From an uncultured Marinococcus sp. (lineage in GTDB: Bacteria > Bacillota > Bacilli > Bacillales > Marinococcaceae), in assembly GCF_947493875.1 (NCBI RefSeq), contig NZ_CANLSU010000002.1, positions 62,001 through 126,000 of the forward strand: a stretch of 64,000 nt of DNA. The letters run 5' to 3'. The notes under the pieces are model-generated. The model did no database searches. It was not told the DNA's origin and saw only the letters and a program-made list of their open reading frames with translations. Both the position numbers and the translations under genes were made by a program. Shown piece after piece: positions 45,790-53,139 of the stretch. The number at the start of each line of letters is the position of its first letter. Positions within the stretch are counted from its first letter, which is position 1.

Positions 45790-48219
45790 TTAAACGAGCT
45801 CCACTTTACGCTGTTCAAAAAGCTCCTGCTTTTTCTTTTCGTTATACGTAAGTTCCTTCCACGGGTCTTCACCTTTATGCTCGAGGGACACTTCCATGCG
45901 CTCAATTAAGTTTGCCCGTGCCTCTTCATCTTCGAGGACGACTGCTTTTACATGATCAAGGCCGACACGTTCGATCCAGTGAGAGGTGCGCTCGAGGTAG
46001 TGGGCGGACTCCCGGTAATATTGGAGAAAAGCGCTGATAGACTCCAGCAGCTCGTCATCGCTGTTCATTTTTCCGAGCAGGTCGCCGCCCCTGAGGTCCA
46101 CGCCGCCATTTCCGCCGACGTACATTTCCCAGTGACCTTCAAGGCCGACAATTCCAATATCTTTGATGCCGGACTCCGCGCAGTTTCTCGGGCAGGCCGA
46201 AACGGCCATTTTCACCTTGTGGGGAGTGTTGAGCCGTTCGTATTTTCGCTCGATGGTCATACCCATCCCGATGGAATCCTGGGTGCCGAAACGGCAGAAG
46301 TCTTCACCGACGCATGTTTTTACGGTACGTATACTTTTCCCGTAAGCATGGCCGGAAGGCATGTCGAGTTCGCCCCATATGGACGGGAGGTCTTCTTTTT
46401 TGACACCAAGCATGTCAATACGCTGGCCGCCTGTCATTTTAAGCAGCGGCACTTCATACTTTTCTGCGACATCGGCAATTTTCCGGAGCTGCTCTGAATT
46501 AGTGACGCCCCCATACATTCTTGGAACAACGGAGTAGGTGCCGTCGTTTTGAATGTTGGCGTGCACACGTTCATTGATAAAACGGGAGGCGTAGTCGTCC
46601 TCATACTCTTTTGGTTTCGAGACGCTCAAGTAGTAGTTCAGGGCCGGACGGCACTTGGAGCAGCCTTCAGGCTCCTTCCATCCGAGCACGTTCATCACTT
46701 CGCGGGTATGAGTGAGCTGCTTTGTTTTTATTTCTTCAATGACCTGCTCATGGGAGAGGTCGGTACATCCGCACAGCGGCTCCACTTCGGCACCGGCAGC
46801 TTCGTCGCCGAGCGTGGCATTCAGCAGGTCGGAAACGAGCGGTTTACAGCCGCCGCAGGAGCGCGAAGCGTTCGTATGCTGTTTAATCTCGTTGACGGAA
46901 GTCAGTCCTTTGTCATTAATGGCAGAAACGATATCGCCTTTACAGACTCCGTTGCACCCGCAGACCGTTTCTTCGTCCGCCATGTCTGCGACGGGACTCT
47001 CCACCGGTGCATTGCTTTCGGAGGGGAGGATGAGCCCTTTGCCAACGTCGGAGATGTCTTCTTTTTTATTGATCAGATTCAAAAGCTTCGGCGAATCGGA
47101 GGTATCTCCGAATAAAACAGCTCCGACAACCTTGTTATCACGGATGTTCACTTTCTTATAAACGCCGTCAAAATCGTCATGAACAAGCACAGATTTTAAA
47201 TCGTCCGCTTCTCCAAATTCACCTGCTGAAAAGACATCCACCCCTGAAACCTTTAATTTGGTTGAGGTAAGAGAGCCCTGGTAGCCGGTCCCTGCCGGTT
47301 CTTTGGATACGAGCCGCTCAGCCAGAATTTTTCCCTGTTCATATAACGGGGCTACGAGGCCGTAAGCGATCCCGTTATGCTCTGCGCATTCGCCAACGGC
47401 GTATACATCCGGAGCGCTCGTTTCAAGAAAATCGTTCACGACAATCGCGCGGTTTGTCTCCAGACCGGAGTTTTCTGCAAGACTAATATTCGGACGGATG
47501 CCGACAGCGATAACAATGAGATCGGCGTAAAGTGATTCCCCGTCTTTAAAATGAAGGCCCTGCACGCGTTTGCGGCCGAAAATCTGTTCTGTCTGCTTTT
47601 CCATATGGAATCGCATGCCCTGGCTTTCAAGCTCACGCTTTAGCATTTTGGAGGCGTTTGGATCAAGCTGGCGTTCCATTAACTGATCCTGAAGGTGAAT
47701 CACTTCTGTTTCCATATTTAGATTCAGCAGGCCCCGGGCGGCCTCAAGACCCAGCAGTCCGCCGCCAATAACAGCTGCTTTTTCATATTTTTTGGATGCT
47801 TCAATCATTGTTTCGGTATCTTTTATATCCCGGAAGGAAATTACTCCTTCTTTGTCAGAGCCGGGGATAGGGGGCATAAAAGGGTTGGATCCGGTAGCGA
47901 CGATCAGATGGTCATACGTACATACTATCCCCTCGGCACTTTCCACCTGTTTGTTGTTCGTATCAATGTGCGTGACTTCATCGCCTGCATAAAGCGTAAT
48001 ATTATGTTCTTCATACCAGTCATAATCATTTAAAACGATGTCTTCTAATTCGCTGTCTCCCTGAAGAACAGAGGAGAGCAGAATGCGGTTGTAGTTTGGG
48101 TATGGCTCTTTGCCGAAAACTGTAATTTCAAAGCGCTCCGGCTCCTGCTTTAAAATTTCTTCAATAGTATACATGCCGGCCATGCCATTGCCGATCAGTA
48201 CGAGACGTTCTTTACTCAT
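45790..48219 (-). CDS. nirB: Assimilatory nitrite reductase large subunit (NasD/NirB)
   Basis: An 809-residue enzyme that reduces nitrite to ammonium with NAD(P)H. Order: FAD/NAD reductase domain (IGNGMAGMYTIEE; VIGGGLLGLEAARG), two BFD [2Fe-2S] motifs (CGCNGVC...CGGC; CGCTD...CSKC), and the siroheme/[4Fe-4S] half with ligands Cys636, Cys642, Cys676 and Cys680 (CVGEDFC and CPRNC). All cofactor ligands are kept, unlike the related NasB. It forms an operon with nasF upstream and nirD downstream. Confidence 0.95.
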   Translation of the reverse strand: MSKERLVLIGNGMAGMYTIEEILKQEPERFEITVFGKEPYPNYNRILLSSVLQGDSELEDIVLNDYDWYEEHNITLYAGDEVTHIDTNNKQVESAEGIVCTYDHLIVATGSNPFMPPIPGSDKEGVISFRDIKDTETMIEASKKYEKAAVIGGGLLGLEAARGLLNLNMETEVIHLQDQLMERQLDPNASKMLKRELESQGMRFHMEKQTEQIFGRKRVQGLHFKDGESLYADLIVIAVGIRPNISLAENSGLETNRAIVVNDFLETSAPDVYAVGECAEHNGIAYGLVAPLYEQGKILAERLVSKEPAGTGYQGSLTSTKLKVSGVDVFSAGEFGEADDLKSVLVHDDFDGVYKKVNIRDNKVVGAVLFGDTSDSPKLLNLINKKEDISDVGKGLILPSESNAPVESPVADMADEETVCGCNGVCKGDIVSAINDKGLTSVNEIKQHTNASRSCGGCKPLVSDLLNATLGDEAAGAEVEPLCGCTDLSHEQVIEEIKTKQLTHTREVMNVLGWKEPEGCSKCRPALNYYLSVSKPKEYEDDYASRFINERVHANIQNDGTYSVVPRMYGGVTNSEQLRKIADVAEKYEVPLLKMTGGQRIDMLGVKKEDLPSIWGELDMPSGHAYGKSIRTVKTCVGEDFCRFGTQDSIGMGMTIERKYERLNTPHKVKMAVSACPRNCAESGIKDIGIVGLEGHWEMYVGGNGGVDLRGGDLLGKMNSDDELLESISAFLQYYRESAHYLERTSHWIERVGLDHVKAVVLEDEEARANLIERMEVSLEHKGEDPWKELTYNEKKKQELFEQRKVELV

Positions 48220-48269
48220 AGATGAATCCTCCTCAAATAATTTAAATAATTCTGATATTTTTCGTCGGT

Positions 48270-49445
48270 TTAAATGCCGGCTGGTGTTTTCACAGGAAAC
48301 GAAGTAAGGCTGTTTAACTGTTCCGTCATTTTTTCAGGCGGCAATGAAGGATCTATATAAAAAACATCTGCTTCATTTGAAGGGAAAGCCTCCTTATCAA
48401 AAATAATGTACACCGGAGAAATGGTTGTACGCTGTTCACTTATCATCCGGTCGATGCCCGGCTTCAGCCTCTGATAGGAAACATAATCTGGAACAAAAAC
48501 GGTATCGATGAGTTTTTCGTCAAGAAGCCGGGAAAGAGCGTGTTCGGTGTTTGGTGAAAGGTGTCCGGTATCAACCGGCTGATTCGTATGGCAAATGGCC
48601 GCCTGCTCGTTCTGCAGATAATCTGTAAAATTCTGAAGCTCTGGGTGTCCGGCGGTGAAGGCTGCAATACTCCGCCTCGTTTTTCTCTCAGGGTCGAACC
48701 ACTGTGTTCTGGTGTGCATCTCTGTAACAGCACCGACTACAATAATTGCGGGATTTGCAATCTGTTCTTTGTGAACTGTTTCTTTAAGGCTGGCGAGCGA
48801 AGCGGCGGTTGACTGCTGTCTGCCATAGGTGCCCCACTGCACAATAAGCACCGGTTCCCCGGGCGAACGTCCGTGCTGGATCAGCTGTTCCGCGATCCAG
48901 CCGGCATGTTTGACCCCCATATAAAAAACGATCGTATCAGAACCAGCAGCAAGACCGCCCCATTGAATGTCGGGCATTCCGTCCTGCTGTTTGCCGTGCC
49001 CGGTCACTACGGTATAGGAACGGGAATAGTCCCGATGGGTTAAAGGGACACCTGCATAAGCTGGAGCGGCGCTTCCGGAAGTGACGCCCGGAATGATTTC
49101 AAAGCGGATCTGATGCTTTTGAAGCTCTTCGGCTTCTTCTCCGACTCTTCCAAAGACTCCCGGGTCCCCTCCTTTCAAACGGACGACCCGGCTGCCGCGT
49201 CTGGCGTGAACCCGAAGCTCATGGTGAATGTCCTGCTGCCGGAGTGTATGCTGGCACGGCTGCTTGCCGCAATAGATAAGTTTCGCATCGGGAGAAGCCT
49301 GCAGCAGGAGCCCGGGATGGGCCAGACGATCATAAATGACCACATCTGCCTGTTGTAATTTACGCAGGCCCTTAGATGTGATTAATTCAGGATCACCCGG
49401 CCCGGCGCCTACAAATGAAACGATTCCAGTATGATTGCTGCCCAT
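48270..49445 (-). CDS. nasF: Uroporphyrinogen-III C-methyltransferase (NasF) with C-terminal extension
   Basis: SAM-dependent enzyme making precorrin-2 for siroheme, the cofactor of NirB. Residues 1 to about 245 form the SUMT domain (VGAGPGDPELIT, VVRLKGGDPGVFGR, PGVTSGSAAPAYAGVPLTHR). The last 140 or so residues resemble a shortened HemD-like tail; B. subtilis NasF has a longer one. It is the first gene of nasF-nirB-nirD and lies 51 bases before nirB. AAAGAGGTG precedes the ATG. Confidence 0.9.
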   Translation of the reverse strand: MGSNHTGIVSFVGAGPGDPELITSKGLRKLQQADVVIYDRLAHPGLLLQASPDAKLIYCGKQPCQHTLRQQDIHHELRVHARRGSRVVRLKGGDPGVFGRVGEEAEELQKHQIRFEIIPGVTSGSAAPAYAGVPLTHRDYSRSYTVVTGHGKQQDGMPDIQWGGLAAGSDTIVFYMGVKHAGWIAEQLIQHGRSPGEPVLIVQWGTYGRQQSTAASLASLKETVHKEQIANPAIIVVGAVTEMHTRTQWFDPERKTRRSIAAFTAGHPELQNFTDYLQNEQAAICHTNQPVDTGHLSPNTEHALSRLLDEKLIDTVFVPDYVSYQRLKPGIDRMISEQRTTISPVYIIFDKEAFPSNEADVFYIDPSLPPEKMTEQLNSLTSFPVKTPAGI

Positions 49446-49612
49446 GCTGCACCTCTTTCCTTTTAATATGTACCTGGAGTAGTTATTTTTTTGATTACGA
49501 GTTTTATTCTAGGTAAAGCCGGGAGGTAATTCAGCATGTGTGAAAGAAAATATGACGCTCTTTTTTCTTTATTCGTACTTTAAAACTTTGGCATACGTAC
49601 ACAGACGAAAAT

Positions 49613-49618
49613 TTCATA
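49613..49618 (-). promoter_or_regulatory. Candidate -10 of the nasF-nirB-nirD promoter
   Basis: TATGAA on the minus strand, with no good -35. The implied start near 49606 puts the TnrA box centre at about -49, the position used by TnrA as activator. Confidence 0.45.
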
Positions 49619-49646
49619 AATAAAAGTGCGAAAAACTCATTATTTT

Positions 49647-49663
49647 TGTAAGAAAATATAACA
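49647..49663. promoter_or_regulatory. TnrA box upstream of nasF
   Basis: TGTAAGAAAATATAACA matches the TnrA/GlnR consensus TGTNANAWWWTNTNACA at every defined position. Confidence 0.85.
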
Positions 49664-49770
49664 ACGAGTTCTGCGGCACTGAAAAAAAGGAAAAAACTAA
49701 CCCTTCGTTAAAAATATGAATCGGAAATATAGGTATTTAGAACTTTTTTTAAGAATAAATCCCTTAAAAA

Positions 49771-49796
49771 GTTTAAAACGGTGAAGTAAAAGGTAA
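49771..49796 (+). promoter_or_regulatory. Candidate sigma-B promoter ahead of the gas-vesicle region
   Basis: GTTTAA (49771-49776, perfect -35) and AGGTAA (49791-49796) with 14-base spacing, the same layout as the site at 1129-1154. The start point would be near 49806. Confidence 0.5.
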
Positions 49797-49849
49797 GTCG
49801 AATAAAGAAGATATTCAATTTAATTTAGATGAGAAAGCGAGTGTTAGTC

Positions 49850-49918
49850 ATGATTCGTACAATTTTAATGGTTATTGGAGCTATTGTTGTGATTGGAGCA
49901 ATTCTCTCCTTAATTTAA
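49850..49918 (+). CDS. 22-residue hydrophobic (single-helix) peptide
   Basis: Reads as one short membrane helix (MIRTILMVIGAIVVIGAILS and two more residues). The ribosome site is weak (AAGCGAG) and a GTG nine bases upstream is an alternative start. A sigma-B-like promoter lies just upstream and a large hairpin just downstream. It recalls small stress-induced membrane peptides such as the Lmo0937 type, but is shorter. It could also be a leader peptide of the gas-vesicle operon. Expression is unproven. Confidence 0.45.
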   Translation: MIRTILMVIGAIVVIGAILSLI

Positions 49919-49944
49919 GAAGAAATTGCTCAAGCGATTACATT

Positions 49945-50034
49945 AAAAACCCTCTCCAGCCAGCGAATTCATGACTGTCTGTTTCCAGCTATTCATTGGA
50001 AAAGCATGAAGCCTTTGGCCGGATGAGGGTTTTT
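49945..50034 (+). terminator. Nested long hairpin before the gas-vesicle genes (terminator or attenuator)
   Basis: Outer 10-bp helix 49945-49954 with 50025-50034 (ending in five T), then 49955-49957 with 50021-50023 and 49959-49961 with 50017-50019, 49968-49973 with 50005-50010, and 49982-49987 with 49997-50002. Stacked nested helices over 90 bases are more than a plain terminator needs. Confidence 0.65.
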
Positions 50035-50043
50035 GCGTATAGA
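50015..50043 (+). promoter_or_regulatory. Candidate sigma-A promoter of the gas-vesicle operon inside the hairpin
   Basis: TTGGCC (50015-50020) and TATAGA (50038-50043) with 17-base spacing. The start would be near 50050, 25 bases before the first gene. It overlaps the right arm of the nested hairpin. Confidence 0.4.
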
Positions 50044-50074
50044 TTAAATTTTCACATAAGAAAGGTGAGTTACA

Positions 50075-51064
50075 ATGACCGACGCTAAAGATAAAGTTAC
50101 GTACGGATTGATGGCCGCCGGCAGTCTTATTGGCGGTGCACTTCCTCTAATAACTAAAGGGACGAAAAATAAACTTCAATCTTCGGAAGAATCTTCCGGG
50201 GAAGAAAATACTGATGAAACAGCTGAGAACCAGGAAGCAGGAAAAAAAGCTCCCCGGCTCAAACAGACAGCAAAGAAGCCTGCGATTAAAGTAAAGCAGG
50301 CGTCAGACAACGTAAAAGAATCAGAAAAGCAAATGCAGGGGAACCTGAAAAACAAGAAGAAAAGCGCTGAAGATAACGTAAAAAAAGCGGGTGCCCAGGC
50401 TAAAGATACCGTTACAGGGAAAGCTAAAGGAGCCGGGCAGGCAGCTGAAGCAAGTAAAGTTGTTTATAAAGGAAACGAAAAGGTAAAAGAAACTAAAAGC
50501 AGGATAAACGGAATTAAGAATACTGTTGGCGAAAAAGTAGAAAAAACCGGCATGAAAATACAGAATCAAAAAAATGCCCACAGCAGTGTTAATAAAGCTG
50601 AAGAAGAAGCAGAGCAGCCAGCCCGGGAAACGAAGAGCAACGCTCCGAAAAAGGCAAAAAAGGTGTCTAAAAAGACCGCACGCCGTCTTATAGACGCAAC
50701 AGGTCTTGAACAGAGCGCGGCTTCAGCAGAGCCGGGGGTGGAAAACGCGGAAGAGTCCACGTTAACGCAGGAATTTGAGCGCCGCCCGGAAGCAGAAGCT
50801 GCTGCCTATCAATCCGGCAGACAGAACGGAAGTAACATGAACCACAGCCTGAACGATGTAATGGATACCGTGAACGATTTCTTTGAGAGCTATGTAGCCG
50901 AGCCCCAGCGGATTACTTCCACAGAAAAGCAGGAGGGCCAATGGCTTGTAGAAATAGAAGCATTAAATAAAGAAGGAAGAAAATCAAAGAAAGAAACGTA
51001 TCAGGTGCAGGTGGATGATCATTTAGAGGTAGCCTCCTATAAGCGGGTAGACGGAAATAAATAA
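50075..51064 (+). CDS. Gas-vesicle cluster protein: Lys-rich LEA-like region fused to a GvpO domain
   Basis: A 329-residue protein. A short glycine-rich hydrophobic stretch (YGLMAAGSLIGGALPLI) comes first; residues about 30-250 are Lys/Ala/Glu-rich and low in complexity, resembling LEA-type amphipathic or disordered sequence; residues about 258-329 match the GvpO family (DVMDTVNDFFES then RITSTEKQEGQW and a strand-rich end). The two later GvpO-domain genes share this C-terminal pattern. It is in the place of gvpP of Priestia megaterium, but equivalence is not certain. AGAAAGGTGAG precedes the ATG. The role is unknown. Confidence 0.75.
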   Translation: MTDAKDKVTYGLMAAGSLIGGALPLITKGTKNKLQSSEESSGEENTDETAENQEAGKKAPRLKQTAKKPAIKVKQASDNVKESEKQMQGNLKNKKKSAEDNVKKAGAQAKDTVTGKAKGAGQAAEASKVVYKGNEKVKETKSRINGIKNTVGEKVEKTGMKIQNQKNAHSSVNKAEEEAEQPARETKSNAPKKAKKVSKKTARRLIDATGLEQSAASAEPGVENAEESTLTQEFERRPEAEAAAYQSGRQNGSNMNHSLNDVMDTVNDFFESYVAEPQRITSTEKQEGQWLVEIEALNKEGRKSKKETYQVQVDDHLEVASYKRVDGNK

Positions 51065-51089
51065 TGCTTCGGTTTGAGGAGACCAAATT

Positions 51090-52064
51090 ATGGCAAAAAA
51101 GATTTTACTAACTGAAGGCGGAAAATATGTCGATGGTTCAGAGCCAAAGGTAAGAAAGACGTTCTCCGTGCCGGACGAAGCCTGGAAGAAAACTCACTTT
51201 TCTTCATATTCCAAAGCAGAATCATCTGATGACAATTTATCCAGAAAGCAATCAACTGAGGAAGAAAAGAATGCCCAGGATAAAGAATCGTTTTTGGATA
51301 AGGTGAAAGACAGCGGTCAAAAAGCAGCCAAATGGGTTTCATTAAAAAAAACGAAGAAATATTTTGATGAAAAAACAGAGAATACGGTTATTGAGCCGGT
51401 TAAAGAGACCGCAGAAGAAATTTCTGACTTGAACCCTGTGGAAACAACGAAAAATATGATTCAGGGAAACGCCAAAGAAGAACTCGCAAAAACCGCTGCA
51501 AAGGGAATAAAAAATAATCCTCAGGCTGCCAACGCTGTAGCTGCTGCCTATATGGGGAAAAAGTTTTTTAACACTCTGGAAAGCGCCCGTTTGGCAAAGG
51601 AACATGCCCAGGAGAAAGTACAGGAAACAAAGCAGGCTTTGGAAGGAAAGGGAGAAGAAGCCCAGGAAAAACTGCAGAAAGCTGTTGAACAGGCTAAAGA
51701 AAAAGGCCAGGAAGCCCAGGGAAAACTGGGTGAAGCTACAGGGCAGCTGCAGGAAAACATTCAGGGAGGCTCCAATAAGTCCGGGAAAGGGGGCGGTAAA
51801 ATCCTTCGGTCGCTGCCCGAAAAAGGTTTGAGCGATCTAAAAGGAATGGAAGATATCAAGGGACCGTCGAACATCAAAAGTTACAGCGAGTCCAGGTTAA
51901 GAAGCTATGACGAGGTCAAGGGCGTTGATGATATTAAAGGCATAAGCGAACTGAAAGGCTTATCTGACATCAAGAGCTACAAGGAATCGAAGCTGAAAAG
52001 CTACGATGATATCAAAGGTATCAACGCCATTAAAGGAACAGAAAATATTAAGCATTATGATTAA
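51090..52064 (+). CDS. Gas-vesicle cluster repeat protein (LEA-like middle, GxxDIK hexapeptide C terminus)
   Basis: A 324-residue hydrophilic protein with no membrane helix. The middle (about 165-230) has 11-residue-like amphipathic repeats rich in Glu, Lys, Gln and Ala (AQEKVQETKQ, EEAQEKLQKAVEQAKEKGQE). The last 83 residues are built of tandem six-residue units of the form G-x-x-D/N/E-I/L-K (GLSDLK, GMEDIK, GVDDIK, GISELK, GLSDIK, GINAIK, GTENIK), interrupted twice by a longer IKSYxESxLxSYD unit, a 32-residue higher period. It ends 13 bases before gvpA. It sits where P. megaterium has gvpQ. Shell-binding or clustering is possible but unproven. Confidence 0.72.
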   Translation: MAKKILLTEGGKYVDGSEPKVRKTFSVPDEAWKKTHFSSYSKAESSDDNLSRKQSTEEEKNAQDKESFLDKVKDSGQKAAKWVSLKKTKKYFDEKTENTVIEPVKETAEEISDLNPVETTKNMIQGNAKEELAKTAAKGIKNNPQAANAVAAAYMGKKFFNTLESARLAKEHAQEKVQETKQALEGKGEEAQEKLQKAVEQAKEKGQEAQGKLGEATGQLQENIQGGSNKSGKGGGKILRSLPEKGLSDLKGMEDIKGPSNIKSYSESRLRSYDEVKGVDDIKGISELKGLSDIKSYKESKLKSYDDIKGINAIKGTENIKHYD

Positions 52065-52077
52065 GGAGTGAAAGATT

Positions 52078-52347
52078 ATGGCAACAATTGAAAAAAGTAC
52101 AGATTCTTCCAGCTTGGCAGAGGTTATTGACCGTATACTAGATAAAGGTATTGTTATCGACCTGTACGCTCGTATTTCTGTTGTAGGAATTGAACTGATT
52201 ACAATTGAAGCACGTATCGTTATTGCAAGTGTTGATACTTGGCTCCGTTACGCTGAAGCAGTCGGACTGCTCCGCGACGATGTCCAGGGCGAAATCGATG
52301 AAGATGCAGACTCTAATGAGCGTGCCGGGCAGTTAAACTTTGCTTAA
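52078..52347 (+). CDS. gvpA: Gas vesicle major structural protein GvpA
   Basis: The 89-residue shell subunit that assembles into the ribs of the gas-filled cylinder. The conserved amphiphilic core is present: [20 protein letters not shown], then [20 protein letters not shown] and [13 protein letters not shown]. It is the only typical gvpA in the window. GGAGTGA lies upstream of the ATG. A strong intercistronic hairpin right after the stop probably raises its mRNA level over the downstream accessory genes. Confidence 0.96.
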   Translation: MATIEKSTDSSSLAEVIDRILDKGIVIDLYARISVVGIELITIEARIVIASVDTWLRYAEAVGLLRDDVQGEIDEDADSNERAGQLNFA

Positions 52348-52356
52348 ATTTCTCTA

Positions 52357-52388
52357 ATCCCGTCATGCGTATGACTGCATGGCGGGAT
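52357..52388 (+). terminator. Hairpin after gvpA (partial terminator or 3' stabiliser)
   Basis: A 12-bp stem with one mismatch (52357-52368 with 52377-52388) and only a weak T-rich tail. This fits partial termination that leaves gvpA in excess. Confidence 0.7.
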
Positions 52389-52422
52389 ATATTTCTATTG
52401 TAAGAAGAAAGCGGGGAGCACT

Positions 52423-52689
52423 ATGAAAGAAGTCATGGAATCACTGAACGATTTTTTTGAAGAAAATTTAAAGCCTCCGTTTCGCATTACTTCGGTTTCG
52501 GAAGAAGAGTACGGCTGGTTTGCAGAAGTGGAAGTAATCGAAGAAGATGAGTATATGCAAAAGTACGGACATGATCAGCTTCTGGGCGTTTATGAAGTGA
52601 AGCTGAACAACAATCAGCAGGTAGGATCGTTTGAACGTGTTAACCTTAGACCGAGAAGTGCCCACGTTGAAACGGCAGAGAGGAGATAG
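52423..52689 (+). CDS. GvpO-family gas vesicle protein, short form
   Basis: An 88-residue protein consisting almost only of a GvpO domain: ESLNDFFEENLKPPFRITSV, then GWFAEVEVIEEDEYMQKYG and the DQLLGVYEVKLN and FERVNLRPRS end. It is in the position of gvpR of P. megaterium. GvpO proteins are required for gas vesicle formation in haloarchaea, with an uncertain role in assembly or regulation. It shares the YMQKYGxDQLxGxYE segment with the next gene, showing a tandem duplication. Confidence 0.85.
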   Translation: MKEVMESLNDFFEENLKPPFRITSVSEEEYGWFAEVEVIEEDEYMQKYGHDQLLGVYEVKLNNNQQVGSFERVNLRPRSAHVETAERR

Positions 52690-52695
52690 GTACTG

Positions 52696-53133
52696 ATGGC
52701 GGCCAAACAATCTACGGCAAAAACAGAAGAAAAAACAGAAGAGAGTCAGGGGCAGGAGTCGAAAGAACAAATTAAACGCCCGGCCAAATCAGACTCTTCA
52801 AACACGTCTTCACAAAAGTCCTCCGGGCAAAATGAAAAAGCGGACGACAAAGCGTCGTTTGCACCTATTGAAAGTGATATGTTCGAAACCATCCGTTCGT
52901 TTTTCGAAGAAACGATGAACTCACCTGTACGCGTTACAGCTATTATGGATGCCGGAGACAGCTGGAAAATTGAAGTAGAACTAGTAGAAGAGAAGGAATA
53001 CACGCAAAAATACGGAAGAGACCAGTTGATTGGGATTTATGAAGCTACGATGAACAAGGATCAAAAAATAACTTCCTATCAAAGGATGAACACTCGCCCG
53101 AGAAGTACTCCTTTTGAGAAAAAAGAGAGGTAA
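52696..53133 (+). CDS. GvpO-family gas vesicle protein with charged N-terminal tail
   Basis: A 145-residue protein: residues 1 to about 58 are a low-complexity Glu/Lys/Ser/Gln tail, and the rest is a GvpO domain (IRSFFEETMNSPVRVTAIM, EVELVEEKEYTQKYGRDQLI, MNTRPRS). It begins six bases after the previous gene with AGAGGAGAT upstream. It is the third GvpO domain in the operon. Tail-like extensions also occur on GvpN and on the protein at 50075, suggesting a common disordered tether in this cluster. Confidence 0.83.
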   Translation: MAAKQSTAKTEEKTEESQGQESKEQIKRPAKSDSSNTSSQKSSGQNEKADDKASFAPIESDMFETIRSFFEETMNSPVRVTAIMDAGDSWKIEVELVEEKEYTQKYGRDQLIGIYEATMNKDQKITSYQRMNTRPRSTPFEKKER

Positions 53134-53139
53134 AAAAAT

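Larger units (their letters stand above)
49446..49849. other. Divergent regulatory region between nasF and the gas-vesicle cluster
   Basis: About 400 AT-rich bases with no long gene. It contains the TnrA box with a nasF promoter on the minus strand and a sigma-B-like promoter pointing toward the small peptide and gas-vesicle genes. Confidence 0.65.
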
